This document shows positions 8,737-16,690 of a stretch of 64,000 bases of DNA, piece by piece; position 1 is the first letter of the stretch; each line of letters starts with the position of its first letter. This stretch comes from an uncultured Fretibacterium sp. (GTDB taxonomy: Bacteria > Synergistota > Synergistia > Synergistales > Aminobacteriaceae): NCBI GenBank assembly GCA_937899395.1, contig CALBPU010000169.1:13898-77897 (forward strand). Reading direction: 5' to 3'. Both the position numbers and the translations under genes were made by a program. The notes under the pieces are model-generated. The model was not told the origin of the DNA, searched no databases, and worked only from the letters and a program-made list of their open reading frames with translations.

Positions 8737-10231
8737 TTACTTTCTCCGCAAATTTGTCAAAGGCTGAAAGACCTTCAGGATTTCTCTTGAATACTCCGCT
8801 GTCGGTTAAGACTTGCGCAAAAACATGTCCGACTTCATCACGAAGCATTTTCCGAACCTGTTCCTCACCGTTTAAGCCGTCATATTTTTCACGTAAAAAT
8901 TTGTACCATTTTTCATGAGCTTCAAGTTCAGAAGGAAGAGAATTTTTATTGTTGAGCCACTCAGTTGAAATTTTTTCGAGAGCTGATTTCAATCTTGCAG
9001 GCAAAACTGCAAGACCCATAACTTCAATTAAGCCTATATTTTCCTTCTTAATATGATGAACTTCTGAATGAGGGTGAAAAATTCCGAGAGGATGTTCAGA
9101 ACTAGTGCGGTTATTTCGTAAGACTAAATCAAGCTCATAATTTTCATTTTTTCGTCTTGCGATAGGAGTTATAGTGTTATGAGGTTCACCGTCAGAATAG
9201 GCAAGCACACCGACTTTTTCATCAGTCCATTCGCGCCATGCCGACAAAATTTTATCAGCAAGTTTAATAATTTTTTCAGGATTGCTTGAATTTAATCTTA
9301 TTGCTGACATAGGCCATTTAATTCGCCCTGCTTTAACTTCATCGTCATGAAAATTATATTGCTTTTCAATCGGCGCACTATCCATAGCGAAAACATAACG
9401 TCCTCCCTGATAATGATCGTGTGAAAGAATTGAGCCTCCTACAATCGGTAAATCAGCGTTTGAACCGAGAAAATAATGCGGAAATTTCTCAATGAAAGCG
9501 AAAAGATTTTCAAAAGTTTCACGTGAAATTAACATCGGCACATGATTTTCATCGAGAACTATGCAGTGTTCGTTGTAATAGCTGTAAGGTGAATATTGGA
9601 AGAACCATTTTTTGCCATGAAGATTTAACGGAATGAGCCTGATATTTTGACGGGCAGGGTGTCCGTGATGGCCGTAAAAACCTTCGTTTTCTTTGCATAA
9701 TAAACACTTAGGATAGCCAGATGATTTTATTGCTCGAGCCTTTGCAATATCTCTCGGATCTTTTTCGGGTTTAGACATGTTGATCGTAATATCGAGTTCG
9801 CCGAAATCGGTTGAAGTTTTCCAACAAATATTTTTTGCGGTTCTTTCGGAGCGAATGTAGTTTGAACAAATTCCAAGATTGTAAAAATAATTTGTTGCGT
9901 CAATAGGAGAAATTTTTTCGAGAGCTTGAAATTTTTCGATAACGTCCGAAGGTTTAGGAGTTAAAGCGCCCATTAATTTTGTGTCGAGGAGATCGCGTTC
10001 GGTTTCAGTATTTTCGATTAAATTATTTTCGACAGCCCAATCTAAAATTTTTGCGAGAATGCTGTCAGGTGATAGAGGGAAATTTTCGTTGAGATTATTT
10101 TCAAATTCAAAAGAATTTAATCCTAAGATGCCGATTAACGAATTAGCCGCCCAAATCTTATCATCAGTTGTAATTAATCCGTGATGAAGAGCGAATGAAA
10201 TTAAATTGTTAAGTTCGTGATTAATCATCAA
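8729..10231 (-). CDS. galT: Galactose-1-phosphate uridylyltransferase, class II
   Basis: The 500-residue enzyme exchanges UMP between UDP-glucose and galactose-1-phosphate in the Leloir pathway. Length and motifs fit the class II (Firmicutes-type) GalT: YPKCLLCKENEGFYGHHGHP, QYSPYSYYNEHCIVL and the catalytic region GGSILSHDHYQGG. The start ATG is behind AGGAGG. No other galactose genes are in the window; it heads a minus-strand set with uvrC, dam and the restriction gene. Confidence 0.93.
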   Translation of the reverse strand: MMINHELNNLISFALHHGLITTDDKIWAANSLIGILGLNSFEFENNLNENFPLSPDSILAKILDWAVENNLIENTETERDLLDTKLMGALTPKPSDVIEKFQALEKISPIDATNYFYNLGICSNYIRSERTAKNICWKTSTDFGELDITINMSKPEKDPRDIAKARAIKSSGYPKCLLCKENEGFYGHHGHPARQNIRLIPLNLHGKKWFFQYSPYSYYNEHCIVLDENHVPMLISRETFENLFAFIEKFPHYFLGSNADLPIVGGSILSHDHYQGGRYVFAMDSAPIEKQYNFHDDEVKAGRIKWPMSAIRLNSSNPEKIIKLADKILSAWREWTDEKVGVLAYSDGEPHNTITPIARRKNENYELDLVLRNNRTSSEHPLGIFHPHSEVHHIKKENIGLIEVMGLAVLPARLKSALEKISTEWLNNKNSLPSELEAHEKWYKFLREKYDGLNGEEQVRKMLRDEVGHVFAQVLTDSGVFKRNPEGLSAFDKFAEKVID

Positions 10232-10298
10232 AAAACCTCCTGTTAAAAAAGTGAAAAAATTTATTTTAATTGTAACAAAAAAATTTTAAATTTGATAA

Positions 10299-10326
10299 TT
10301 GACAAACAATATGTTGGTTATATAAT
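10299..10326 (+). promoter_or_regulatory. Sigma-70-type promoter of the secreted protease gene
   Basis: TTGACA (10299-10304), a 16-base spacer and TATAAT (10321-10326) form a consensus promoter about 65 bases before the start codon. An AT-only stretch lies downstream. Confidence 0.8.
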
Positions 10327-10391
10327 TAATAATATTATATCTATTACATTTTAGCCATATTAATTTTAGTTTTAAGGAGTTGTTGAGTAAT

Positions 10392-13364
10392 ATGTTTATT
10401 AAGTTAGCACCCCCCCCCCAAGAACCGAACATAAAACTTAAATTTGTCTGTCGTTCTTTTTTTAAGCTGGTTTTATTATCATTTTTGTTTTTTAATATTT
10501 CATCTGCTTTTGCTGCCTATTACGAAAATACAAGCGGCGACAGTTGGCAAAACGCATACGTTATAAGTTCCGTAGAAGATTTGAAGCTCATGCGGGACAG
10601 AGTTAATGATGGCACCGAAAAAGAGAAGTATTACAAGCTGGCTTCTGATATTGATCTTACTTCCGAAACAACTTGGATAGGAATTGGAAGTCAATACGGG
10701 GAAAATCAGTTCAAAGGTCGTTTTGACGGTCAAAACCATACGTTGAAAGTAAATATTAATCGTCCGTATGCTGAGGACGTTGGTTTATTTAATCTTATCA
10801 GCGGTGATGCTGCTCTTGTAAGAAATCTCAAAGTTGAGGGAACTCTCATTGGTTATTGGGTAGGCGGCATAACTTGGGGCTTTAACGCAGGAACGATTGA
10901 AAATTGCGTGTTCAGCGGTGATATTACGGCTGGACAGTGGGCAGGCGGTTTCGTTGATCTCATGCATGGCGGCACTATCAATAACAGCATTGTAAAAGGA
11001 AATATAACGTCAACCAATCATTCCGGGGGCGGTTTTGTCTCGGAACTTTACGGCGGAAAAGTAACGATTTGCAAAGTCCAAGCAGTATCCCAGATATTTG
11101 GAAAAGATTACAGCGGAGGTATTGTAGGTCTTATGCACGGCGGTTCCGTGTCAGCTTGTACAACAGACGTGTCATTAAATGATGCAAATTATAAAGGCGG
11201 CATTATCGGACGTATAACAACGGATCTAATGTCTCAAATCAGCGGTAATAAATGGCCTTCTCAATACAGACAAGTTGGAAATGTTGAGGATTCTGATATA
11301 GAGTACAACAATACAATCGTTTGGAATGACCATACTTACATGTTGATTAATGACCAAATGACATGGGAAGAAGCCAAAGAACAGGCCGAAAACTTAGGAG
11401 GGCATCTTGCAACAATAACAAGCAAATTGGAACAAAATGCCATTAATGAGTTGCTTACTACTGCAAGCATAGATCACAAAGCTTATTGGATAGGAGCTGA
11501 GGAAGGTGAGCGAGGATTCTTATGGATTACAGATGAACCATTCTCGTATGTAGATTCCTCAAATAACCCGTCTTTCACAAACTTTGCCGCAGATGAACCT
11601 AATCATGACGGTAAATATTTGCAGTTATTCGCGGTAACAGCTACGCAGGAAGTTGACGGATTTGTAAGTGAGCCTGGACAATGGGGAGATACTACCAACG
11701 AAAATTCCGGAGATATAATACCTTCACACGGTTATATTTGTGAAATAGACGGCAATCCTGATTTTGTTTTGGCTCCCCATGATGATGAGTTTGTTAATTG
11801 GCAGGAAGATCCTGACTCTTGGTACCAAACTATGCTTGAGAACGTCAGCGGGGACTTTTTCTATGGTAAAATTCCTGATCCTGAAGATGTCTCTCATTTA
11901 TCAGGCAGCTTAACGCAATATCCTGATTCTGCGATTGATAATATGAATCCTGATATTACATCACTTCCTTCAGCCTACGATTCAAGGACGGCAAAAGGGC
12001 TTCCTCCAGTAAGGGATCAAGGCAACTTCGGAACATGCTGGGCACATGCCGCACTTGGAGCATTAGAGGCTAATTATATGGCTCAGGAAATGGGAGGCAT
12101 TCCAGACTTATCAGAATTGCATTTGGCTTGGTTTGTGTACAAAGATCCATCACCGGGAAAATCATTCACCGTTGATAGCAAATATTCAGTCTTAAACCAG
12201 GGCGGCAACAATCAAATGGCTACAGCATTCCTTACAAGAATGGCAGGACCTGTAAATGAAAACTTGATGCCTTACACTCAGGCAGGTTCAGACAGTTCAA
12301 TACAGTCTATTGTAGGAAGCAGAAAGCCTGAAGATTATCAAAGAAATTTACGAGTAAAAGAAGTTCTGGAGTTTGGCTCTATAAGCAGAGAAGATCTTAA
12401 CGCAGTGAAGAATTTTGTAATGCAGTACGGTGGAATGTACATATCATATTATCATGACCATAATGGGTATTCCAACGGTGCTTTCTATTCTACAAGACAA
12501 TTACCCGGAACGGGACATGCTGTAATGATTGTAGGCTGGGACGATAATTATTCAGCTTCAAATTTCGTAAACACACCTTCAGGAAACGGTGCATGGCTTT
12601 GCAGAAATTCATGGGGAAGCTCATGGGGTAACGGCGGTTATTTCTGGATGTCGTATGATCAGAAAATTCGAGACAGTGCAGTATATATTCTGAACAACAA
12701 TACGTTAGTTTCGGATTCCTCTTACGAGCAAGATCCTTTGGGTAAGACAAACAATCTTAATGCAACATGGTCTGCAAACATATTCAAAGCCGAAAATAAA
12801 GAAAGCTTGAAATATGTAGCCTTCTACACAACGCATCAGGATATGAAGTACGAAGTATATGTCAACAAACTCGGTAAAGATAAACCTCAAAATCCAGGAA
12901 CTCCCGGTGAATTAGCGGCCAGTGCAACTCGTAAATATGCAGGTTATACGACAGTCGAATTATCAAAGCCGATAAGTCTTGAAAAAGGCGATTATTTCTC
13001 CGTAATTTTGAAAGGCTCAACCGAGCACGGCTATCCTTACGTTACAGCAGCGTCAACAAGGATATCGAATTATTCGTTGCCTGTAACCGACAAAGGAACA
13101 AGTTTCTTTGCTCTTGGTGATCAAGTTCCGTCAGTTTGGAGAGATGGAAATGATGAAAATATAGGTGCAGCCTGTATCAAAGCATTTTCAACTTTAGCTA
13201 AAAGTGATCCGGATCCAGACCCTGACCCAGATCCAGATCCTGACCCAGATCCTGATCCGAACCCTAATCCTGGTGGTGGAGGAAGTGGAGGCGGTTGCAA
13301 TACAGGTGTTTCTATAATGCTTGTATCGCTCGTTTTAATGTTTTTTGTGAAAACCAAACATTAA
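10392..13364 (+). CDS. Secreted multidomain papain-like peptidase with C-type-lectin-like domain and Synergist-CTERM
   Basis: Residues are numbered from the TTG at 10380; the ATG at 10392 is preferred because AAGGAG (10374-10379) lies 12 bases before it. A signal peptide (about 20-46) ends near SSAFAA. Then come GLUG-like beta-helix repeats (about 100-280, e.g. YSGGIVGLMHGGSV), a C-type-lectin-like domain (about 312-457, WEEAKEQAENLGGHLATI then YWIGAEE), a C1 protease domain (about 530-765) with Cys553 in QGNFGTCWA, His713 in GHAVMIVGWD and Asn743 in RNSWGSSWG, a beta-rich Lectin_like domain, an Asp-Pro linker and a GGGGSGGGCN plus hydrophobic plus KTKH tail (965-994), the Synergist-CTERM sorting signal. 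It is probably displayed on the cell surface and degrades or binds host or dietary glycoprotein (inference). A C10 tract interrupts codons 10-13. Confidence 0.9.
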   Translation: MFIKLAPPPQEPNIKLKFVCRSFFKLVLLSFLFFNISSAFAAYYENTSGDSWQNAYVISSVEDLKLMRDRVNDGTEKEKYYKLASDIDLTSETTWIGIGSQYGENQFKGRFDGQNHTLKVNINRPYAEDVGLFNLISGDAALVRNLKVEGTLIGYWVGGITWGFNAGTIENCVFSGDITAGQWAGGFVDLMHGGTINNSIVKGNITSTNHSGGGFVSELYGGKVTICKVQAVSQIFGKDYSGGIVGLMHGGSVSACTTDVSLNDANYKGGIIGRITTDLMSQISGNKWPSQYRQVGNVEDSDIEYNNTIVWNDHTYMLINDQMTWEEAKEQAENLGGHLATITSKLEQNAINELLTTASIDHKAYWIGAEEGERGFLWITDEPFSYVDSSNNPSFTNFAADEPNHDGKYLQLFAVTATQEVDGFVSEPGQWGDTTNENSGDIIPSHGYICEIDGNPDFVLAPHDDEFVNWQEDPDSWYQTMLENVSGDFFYGKIPDPEDVSHLSGSLTQYPDSAIDNMNPDITSLPSAYDSRTAKGLPPVRDQGNFGTCWAHAALGALEANYMAQEMGGIPDLSELHLAWFVYKDPSPGKSFTVDSKYSVLNQGGNNQMATAFLTRMAGPVNENLMPYTQAGSDSSIQSIVGSRKPEDYQRNLRVKEVLEFGSISREDLNAVKNFVMQYGGMYISYYHDHNGYSNGAFYSTRQLPGTGHAVMIVGWDDNYSASNFVNTPSGNGAWLCRNSWGSSWGNGGYFWMSYDQKIRDSAVYILNNNTLVSDSSYEQDPLGKTNNLNATWSANIFKAENKESLKYVAFYTTHQDMKYEVYVNKLGKDKPQNPGTPGELAASATRKYAGYTTVELSKPISLEKGDYFSVILKGSTEHGYPYVTAASTRISNYSLPVTDKGTSFFALGDQVPSVWRDGNDENIGAACIKAFSTLAKSDPDPDPDPDPDPDPDPDPNPNPGGGGSGGGCNTGVSIMLVSLVLMFFVKTKH
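10410..10419 (+). repeat. C10 homopolymer inside the 5' coding region
   Basis: Ten consecutive C, in frame as part of three Pro codons, just after the start codon and before the signal peptide. Such a tract is very unexpected in AT-rich DNA and is the classic substrate for slipped-strand ON/OFF switching. Loss or gain of one C would shift the frame. Confidence 0.9.
13206..13270 (+). repeat. Asp-Pro codon repeat (linker)
   Basis: About nine GAT/GAC-CCN units, decaying to Asn-Pro, encode the flexible spacer before the CTERM signal. Codons vary between units, so this looks selected at protein level more than as recent slippage. Confidence 0.9.
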
Positions 13365-13380
13365 ATATCATTACCAAAAT

Positions 13381-13440
13381 CGCTCTAAAGCCCCTAGCTT
13401 CAGCTATGGTGATGAAAGAGCGCCGTTGAAGTGATTTTTT
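13381..13440 (+). repeat. Palindrome after the protease gene; possible terminator or IS200/IS605 end
   Basis: CGCTCT (13381-13386) pairs with AGAGCG (13417-13422) around an inner palindrome CCCCTAGC-TTCA-GCTATGG (from 13391). TTTTTT follows at 13435. It could terminate the protease transcript. The inner palindrome is nearly the same as the one at 13617-13639, the kind of subterminal hairpin seen at IS200/IS605 ends. Confidence 0.5.
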
Positions 13441-13441
13441 C

Positions 13442-13470
13442 TTGATTTCTTTTCATCTGTAGTTTATAAT
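13442..13470 (+). promoter_or_regulatory. Promoter of an intergenic RNA
   Basis: TTGATT (13442-13447), a 17-base spacer and TATAAT (13465-13470). Nothing coding lies between here and the terminator at 13676, so the likely product is an RNA of about 230 nucleotides. Confidence 0.65.
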
Positions 13471-13616
13471 TTTTTCTACAAAGTTGAGTAGGGGTAAAAT
13501 CCGCCAACTTTGCAAAAGAGATTTATATTTCGTATATGTGGTTGGGGCATCGACCACTGGAGGAGAACTCGTAAGACACCCCCTAAAAAGGGCGCAAGGT
13601 TTGAGGATACCAGAAT

Positions 13617-13650
13617 CTCCCAGCTTTAGCTGTGGGGAGTATGTCAAAAA
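13617..13650 (+). mobile_element. Right-end-like hairpin of an IS200/IS605-type element remnant
   Basis: A 23-base interrupted palindrome (13617-13639) followed by TATGTCAA. With the related palindrome at 13391 it could bound a non-autonomous element of about 260 bases. No transposase gene remains and no target duplication would be expected for this family. Confidence 0.4.
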
Positions 13651-13675
13651 GCTAAAGTGTAATAAATATTTCAAA

Positions 13676-13708
13676 AGGCGACTCCTTCAGCAGGGGTCGT
13701 CTTTTTTT
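13676..13708 (+). terminator. Rho-independent terminator of the intergenic RNA
   Basis: AGGCGACTCCT pairs with AGGGGTCGTCT (11 pairs including G-U) around a five-base loop, followed by seven T. It faces the 3' end of pilT and ends plus-strand transcription. Confidence 0.85.
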
Positions 13709-13722
13709 ATGCGTTTTATGCG

Positions 13723-14808
13723 TTAAAACGGAAACTGCATTGTCAAAGCTCTCTCAAGTTCCGCAGGATCATAAGCAAAACTCTTAGCTGTATCTCTCGA
13801 AATTCTTCCTTCTCTGAATAATCTCGCTAAATCCTGTTCCATTGTGTGCATTCCAAATGACATTCCTGTTAAAAGAGCGTTTCTGATACTGCTGACCTTA
13901 CCTTCTCTAATGCTTGCTCGAATTGCAGGAGTTGTTATCAAAATTTCTGTCGCACATACTCTTCCTTTGACATCTTGAGTCGGGATTAACTGCTGCGAAC
14001 AAATTCCCAACAATGTATAAGAGAGCTGCAAACGAATTTGATTTTGCTGATGAGGAGGGAATACGTCAACTATTCTTTCAATGGATTGTGAAGCGTCTTG
14101 AGTGTGTAATGTTCCGAAAACTAAGTGTCCTGTTTCTGCTGCTGTAATCGCTGCTGAAATTGTTTCAAGGTCTCTCATTTCTCCGATCATTATAACGTCG
14201 GGGTCTTGTCTTAAAACATGCCTTATTCCTGAAGCAAAATTTTCAGTGTCAGTTCCGATTTCTCTTTGATGTATAACTGATATTGCCGGAGTGTGAATAT
14301 ATTCTATAGGGTCTTCAATCGTAACTATATGAGCCTTTCTCGTCCGATTAATTTCGCTGATTATTGCCGCAAGTGTTGAGCTTTTTCCGTGTCCTGTAGG
14401 GCCCGTTGCTAAAAATAATCCTCTGTGTTTTTCCGCCATAGTCTTTAATATTTGAGGCTGTCCGAGTTCATCAAGAGTTTTTATTACTGACGGTACAAGC
14501 CTGAACGTCAAAGACACTCCGCGCATTTCACGATAAGCACTCCCTCTGAACCTTTGTTTTTCGTACGTAAACGAAAAATCTAAATCACCAGTCTGCATAA
14601 ATTTTTCAAGCTGTGCAGGCTTCAAAATTTCAGTTACGAATCTTTGAAGTGCCTCGTATGTAAAAATTCCTGTTTCCCTGATGTAATTTAATTCACCATG
14701 AACTCTTAACGCCGCTAAAGTCCCTGAATTTATATGAATATCGCTTGCTCCGTTCTGTATTGCAAGCCTGATTAAATTTTCCAGTGCTGGATTGCTGAAA
14801 TTCGGCAA
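13723..14808 (-). CDS. pilT: Type IV pilus retraction ATPase PilT
   Basis: The 361-residue hexameric ATPase depolymerises type IV pili, giving twitching motility and DNA uptake. It shows GASDIHINSG near the N-terminus, Walker A GPTGHGKSS (136-144), an IEDPIEYIH Asp box, Walker B DPDVIMIGEMRD and the His box TGHLVFGTLHT. Walker A has His where PilT usually has Ser. The start is TTG behind AAGGAGAG. No other pilus genes are nearby. A PilB-type assembly ATPase is excluded by length and the absence of a zinc motif. Confidence 0.93.
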   Translation of the reverse strand: MPNFSNPALENLIRLAIQNGASDIHINSGTLAALRVHGELNYIRETGIFTYEALQRFVTEILKPAQLEKFMQTGDLDFSFTYEKQRFRGSAYREMRGVSLTFRLVPSVIKTLDELGQPQILKTMAEKHRGLFLATGPTGHGKSSTLAAIISEINRTRKAHIVTIEDPIEYIHTPAISVIHQREIGTDTENFASGIRHVLRQDPDVIMIGEMRDLETISAAITAAETGHLVFGTLHTQDASQSIERIVDVFPPHQQNQIRLQLSYTLLGICSQQLIPTQDVKGRVCATEILITTPAIRASIREGKVSSIRNALLTGMSFGMHTMEQDLARLFREGRISRDTAKSFAYDPAELERALTMQFPF

Positions 14809-14842
14809 AATTTTTTCTCTCCTTTAAGTTTTGATTTTATAA

Positions 14843-14848
14843 ATTATA
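14843..14848 (-). promoter_or_regulatory. -10 box upstream of pilT
   Basis: Minus-strand TATAAT about 35 bases before the pilT start. A TTGTCA lies too close (about nine bases upstream) to serve as its -35. Confidence 0.4.
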
Positions 14849-14879
14849 TAGCATTTGACAAAAGAAAAAGGTAATAAAT

Positions 14880-15089
14880 TTAAGCATACATTAATTTCCC
14901 CTTAGGGAACGGAATTTCACGTCCAAGTTCTTCCGCAGTTTCGAGCCATTCTGATACAATAAGTTCAACATTGCGCAGGGCTTCTTCAGGGGTAGTTCCG
15001 TCAGCCATACACCCTGCCAATTCCGGAACTTCTACTAAAAATTTATTGTCATCTTCAGACCAATATATTATTTTTTCATATCTATCCAT
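14880..15089 (-). CDS. hicB: HicB-family antitoxin
   Basis: A 69-residue protein with the HicB fold signature: YWSEDDNKFLVEVPELAGCMADGTTPEEAL is spread over residues 9-38, then a helix ending ELGREIPFPKG. HicB neutralises the HicA mRNA interferase. It lacks a C-terminal DNA-binding domain, as do many short HicB proteins. It follows hicA on the same strand, with an AGGTAC-type ribosome binding site before its ATG. Confidence 0.82.
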   Translation of the reverse strand: MDRYEKIIYWSEDDNKFLVEVPELAGCMADGTTPEEALRNVELIVSEWLETAEELGREIPFPKGKLMYA

Positions 15090-15109
15090 AAAAGTACCTC
15101 CATAATAAT

Positions 15110-15357
15110 TTAATGATGAAATTTATATTTCAAAATAATATTACGAATTTGTTTAACCTGATAGCTTTTGCTTTATTGCCATCAGGTTGAATGTTAATAA
15201 TTTCTTCAATGTCCTTCTTGCTATATATAAAATGGCTTCCTTTAATACGATGTTGAAAGCCAAAGTAATCAAGAAGTTTTTGTAAGTCAGAAAACGCAAT
15301 ATTATTATCTTTAACTCCGCTTAAAACATCAATAATAATTTTTGTAACAGGCGACAA
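15110..15357 (-). pseudogene. hicA: HicA-type mRNA interferase with a frameshift near its C-terminus
   Basis: HicA toxins cleave mRNA using a histidine in a GSHxxF/Y motif; here IKGSHFIYSK is intact. The open frame reads on to DGNKAKA and then IRLNKFVILF (stop at 15130), which is not HicA-like. One base out of frame, from about 15160, the sequence reads QVKQIRNIILKYKFHH and stops at 15110, the expected HicA C-terminus and the expected distance from hicB. A one-base deletion in this genome or read error explains it. The start appears to be TTG at 15357. A truncated toxin might keep partial activity. Confidence 0.75.
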
Positions 15358-15373
15358 CTTTAACCCTACATTG

Positions 15374-15694
15374 TTAATTTTTTACGTGTGAGTGCAAATA
15401 TTCTTCTTTTACATAGCACAATACACCTTTTTGCATGACATAAAGTACAATTCCTTCAGCAACGTCTCCTATTTTGTCATAAAGGCGGCCTGCACTATAA
15501 CTATCACCTAATGTCGTATAAGGGCTGTTAGCTACATACCCTACACAGCCAAGACCTTCTAATTCAACTTTTATTGCTTCACTGTCTGCTTCATTATCAG
15601 GCTCTTTAACGAGTTTTACAGTCATATCGGGTTTGAAAAAATCGTGTCCGTAATAATGATTAGTTCCTGCAATAGTAAAAAATATTTTACTCAT
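15374..15694 (-). CDS. HIRAN-domain protein
   Basis: The 106-residue protein is essentially one HIRAN domain: FFTIAGTNHYYG near the start, then VKLVKEPDNEADSEAIKVE and GCVGYVANSP. In larger proteins HIRAN binds DNA ends or stalled forks; small stand-alone bacterial forms have no firmly known role. It lies between hicAB and the cobalamin genes and is 16 bases before hicA, so it may be transcribed with the toxin-antitoxin pair. Confidence 0.75.
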   Translation of the reverse strand: MSKIFFTIAGTNHYYGHDFFKPDMTVKLVKEPDNEADSEAIKVELEGLGCVGYVANSPYTTLGDSYSAGRLYDKIGDVAEGIVLYVMQKGVLCYVKEEYLHSHVKN

Positions 15695-15736
15695 AATTTT
15701 TCTTCACTCCTGTAAAAATTAATAATAAAAATTTTC

Positions 15737-16690
15737 TCACATTATCCTAGCAAGGGCAAATGTTATTCCGTCATAAATAACTTTGCTCCTCAATATCACT
15801 GCTCCTTCACCTGCCGCTGACATACAAGCTCTTTCACATATATTATCAGTCCCGGTTATGCTTAAAACTTTTTCAGAGCGTGTGAAATTTCCTTTTAATG
15901 ATTGAAGCTCAGAAGCACTGAAAGTTATAAAAGGTATATTATGATTTTTTGCAAACGAAACTAAAGCAGGCTCGTTTGATTTTATGTCAATCGACGCAAG
16001 AGCCTTCAAACTTAAAACAGATACTCCCGAACTATCAAGGAAATTTTTTGCGGCATTCTCAAAATCTTCAACAGAAATTCCCCTGTTACAGCCTGCTCCC
16101 AAAATTAAATTTTTAGGTCTTAAAATTAATGTTACAGGAAACGGCACAGGCTGATTTTGTTCCGTTACTGCTACTCCGATTTCATGGCCTTCGAGAATTT
16201 TTCCCGAAATTTTTTTTATGGCTTCAGGATTTTCAATTTCACAATTATTTTTTATTGCCCACTCATCTACTGAAACTAAATTATTAATATCCGTTGCTGT
16301 CGTTATTATTGGAAGGGCGTTAATTAATGAGGAAATTTTTTTCGCAAGTTCGTTAGCTCCTCCGACATGTCCTGACAAAATAGGAATTACAAATTTCCCT
16401 TTTTCATCTATGACAATTACAGCAGGATCTTTTAGTTTTGTCGTAATATGTTTTGAAATTGAACGAACAGCAATTCCGCAGGCTCCTATGAAAATTATCG
16501 CTCTGACTTCATGAGAAATTTTTCCGACAAATCCACTTAAATTTCCGTCGATCTTTTTGAGTTTTTCATGAAAATCACAAAATCTTTCGGGCACAAAAAT
16601 TTCAGCGTCAAAATAATTTGAAAGCCTTAACGCTAAATTTATTCCGTTTAACGTGAAAGCTAAAACAGCAATTTTATTTTCTGTATTCAT
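15737..16690 (-). CDS. cbiG: Cobalt-precorrin-5A hydrolase CbiG
   Basis: The 317-residue enzyme opens the lactone ring of cobalt-precorrin-5A in the anaerobic cobalamin pathway. The N-terminal domain carries RAIIFIGACGIAVRSI and the central block DPAVIVIDEKGKFVIPILSGHVGGANELA; the C-terminal domain has LILGAGCNRG and ITGTDNICERA. It overlaps cbiF by 17 bases. CbiG indicates the oxygen-independent (early cobalt) route. Confidence 0.92.
   Translation of the reverse strand: MNTENKIAVLAFTLNGINLALRLSNYFDAEIFVPERFCDFHEKLKKIDGNLSGFVGKISHEVRAIIFIGACGIAVRSISKHITTKLKDPAVIVIDEKGKFVIPILSGHVGGANELAKKISSLINALPIITTATDINNLVSVDEWAIKNNCEIENPEAIKKISGKILEGHEIGVAVTEQNQPVPFPVTLILRPKNLILGAGCNRGISVEDFENAAKNFLDSSGVSVLSLKALASIDIKSNEPALVSFAKNHNIPFITFSASELQSLKGNFTRSEKVLSITGTDNICERACMSAAGEGAVILRSKVIYDGITFALARIM

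Larger units (their letters stand above)
13477..13708 (+). ncRNA. Structured RNA resembling an IS200/IS605 omega RNA (no tnpB)
   Basis: The segment runs from a good promoter to a strong terminator. It opens with CAAAGTTG/CAACTTTG (13479-13486 with 13505-13512). Next is a GGTTG/CGACC hairpin whose loop GGGG can pair with the later ACACCCCC, a pseudoknot-like layout. It ends in CTCCCAGC-TTTA-GCTGTGGGGAG followed by TATGTCAA. Such an end, with a hairpin then TCAA, is what IS200/IS605-family right ends and their overlapping omega (guide) RNAs look like. No tnpA or tnpB is present. The identification is from memory of such elements, not from a covariance search. Confidence 0.45.

Noticed and set aside
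13206..13270. Possible CRISPR or tandem DNA repeat
   Set aside because: The units are six-base Asp-Pro codons with synonymous variation and no spacers; it is a protein linker.
13121..13357. Minus-strand open frame rich in Gly-Ser repeats
   Set aside because: It is the antisense of the Asp-Pro linker and CTERM of the secreted protease and has no ribosome binding site.
13484..13726. Plus-strand 80-codon open frame
   Set aside because: It runs through the stems of the RNA locus and its terminator, has no ribosome binding site, and does not resemble a TnpB C-terminus.
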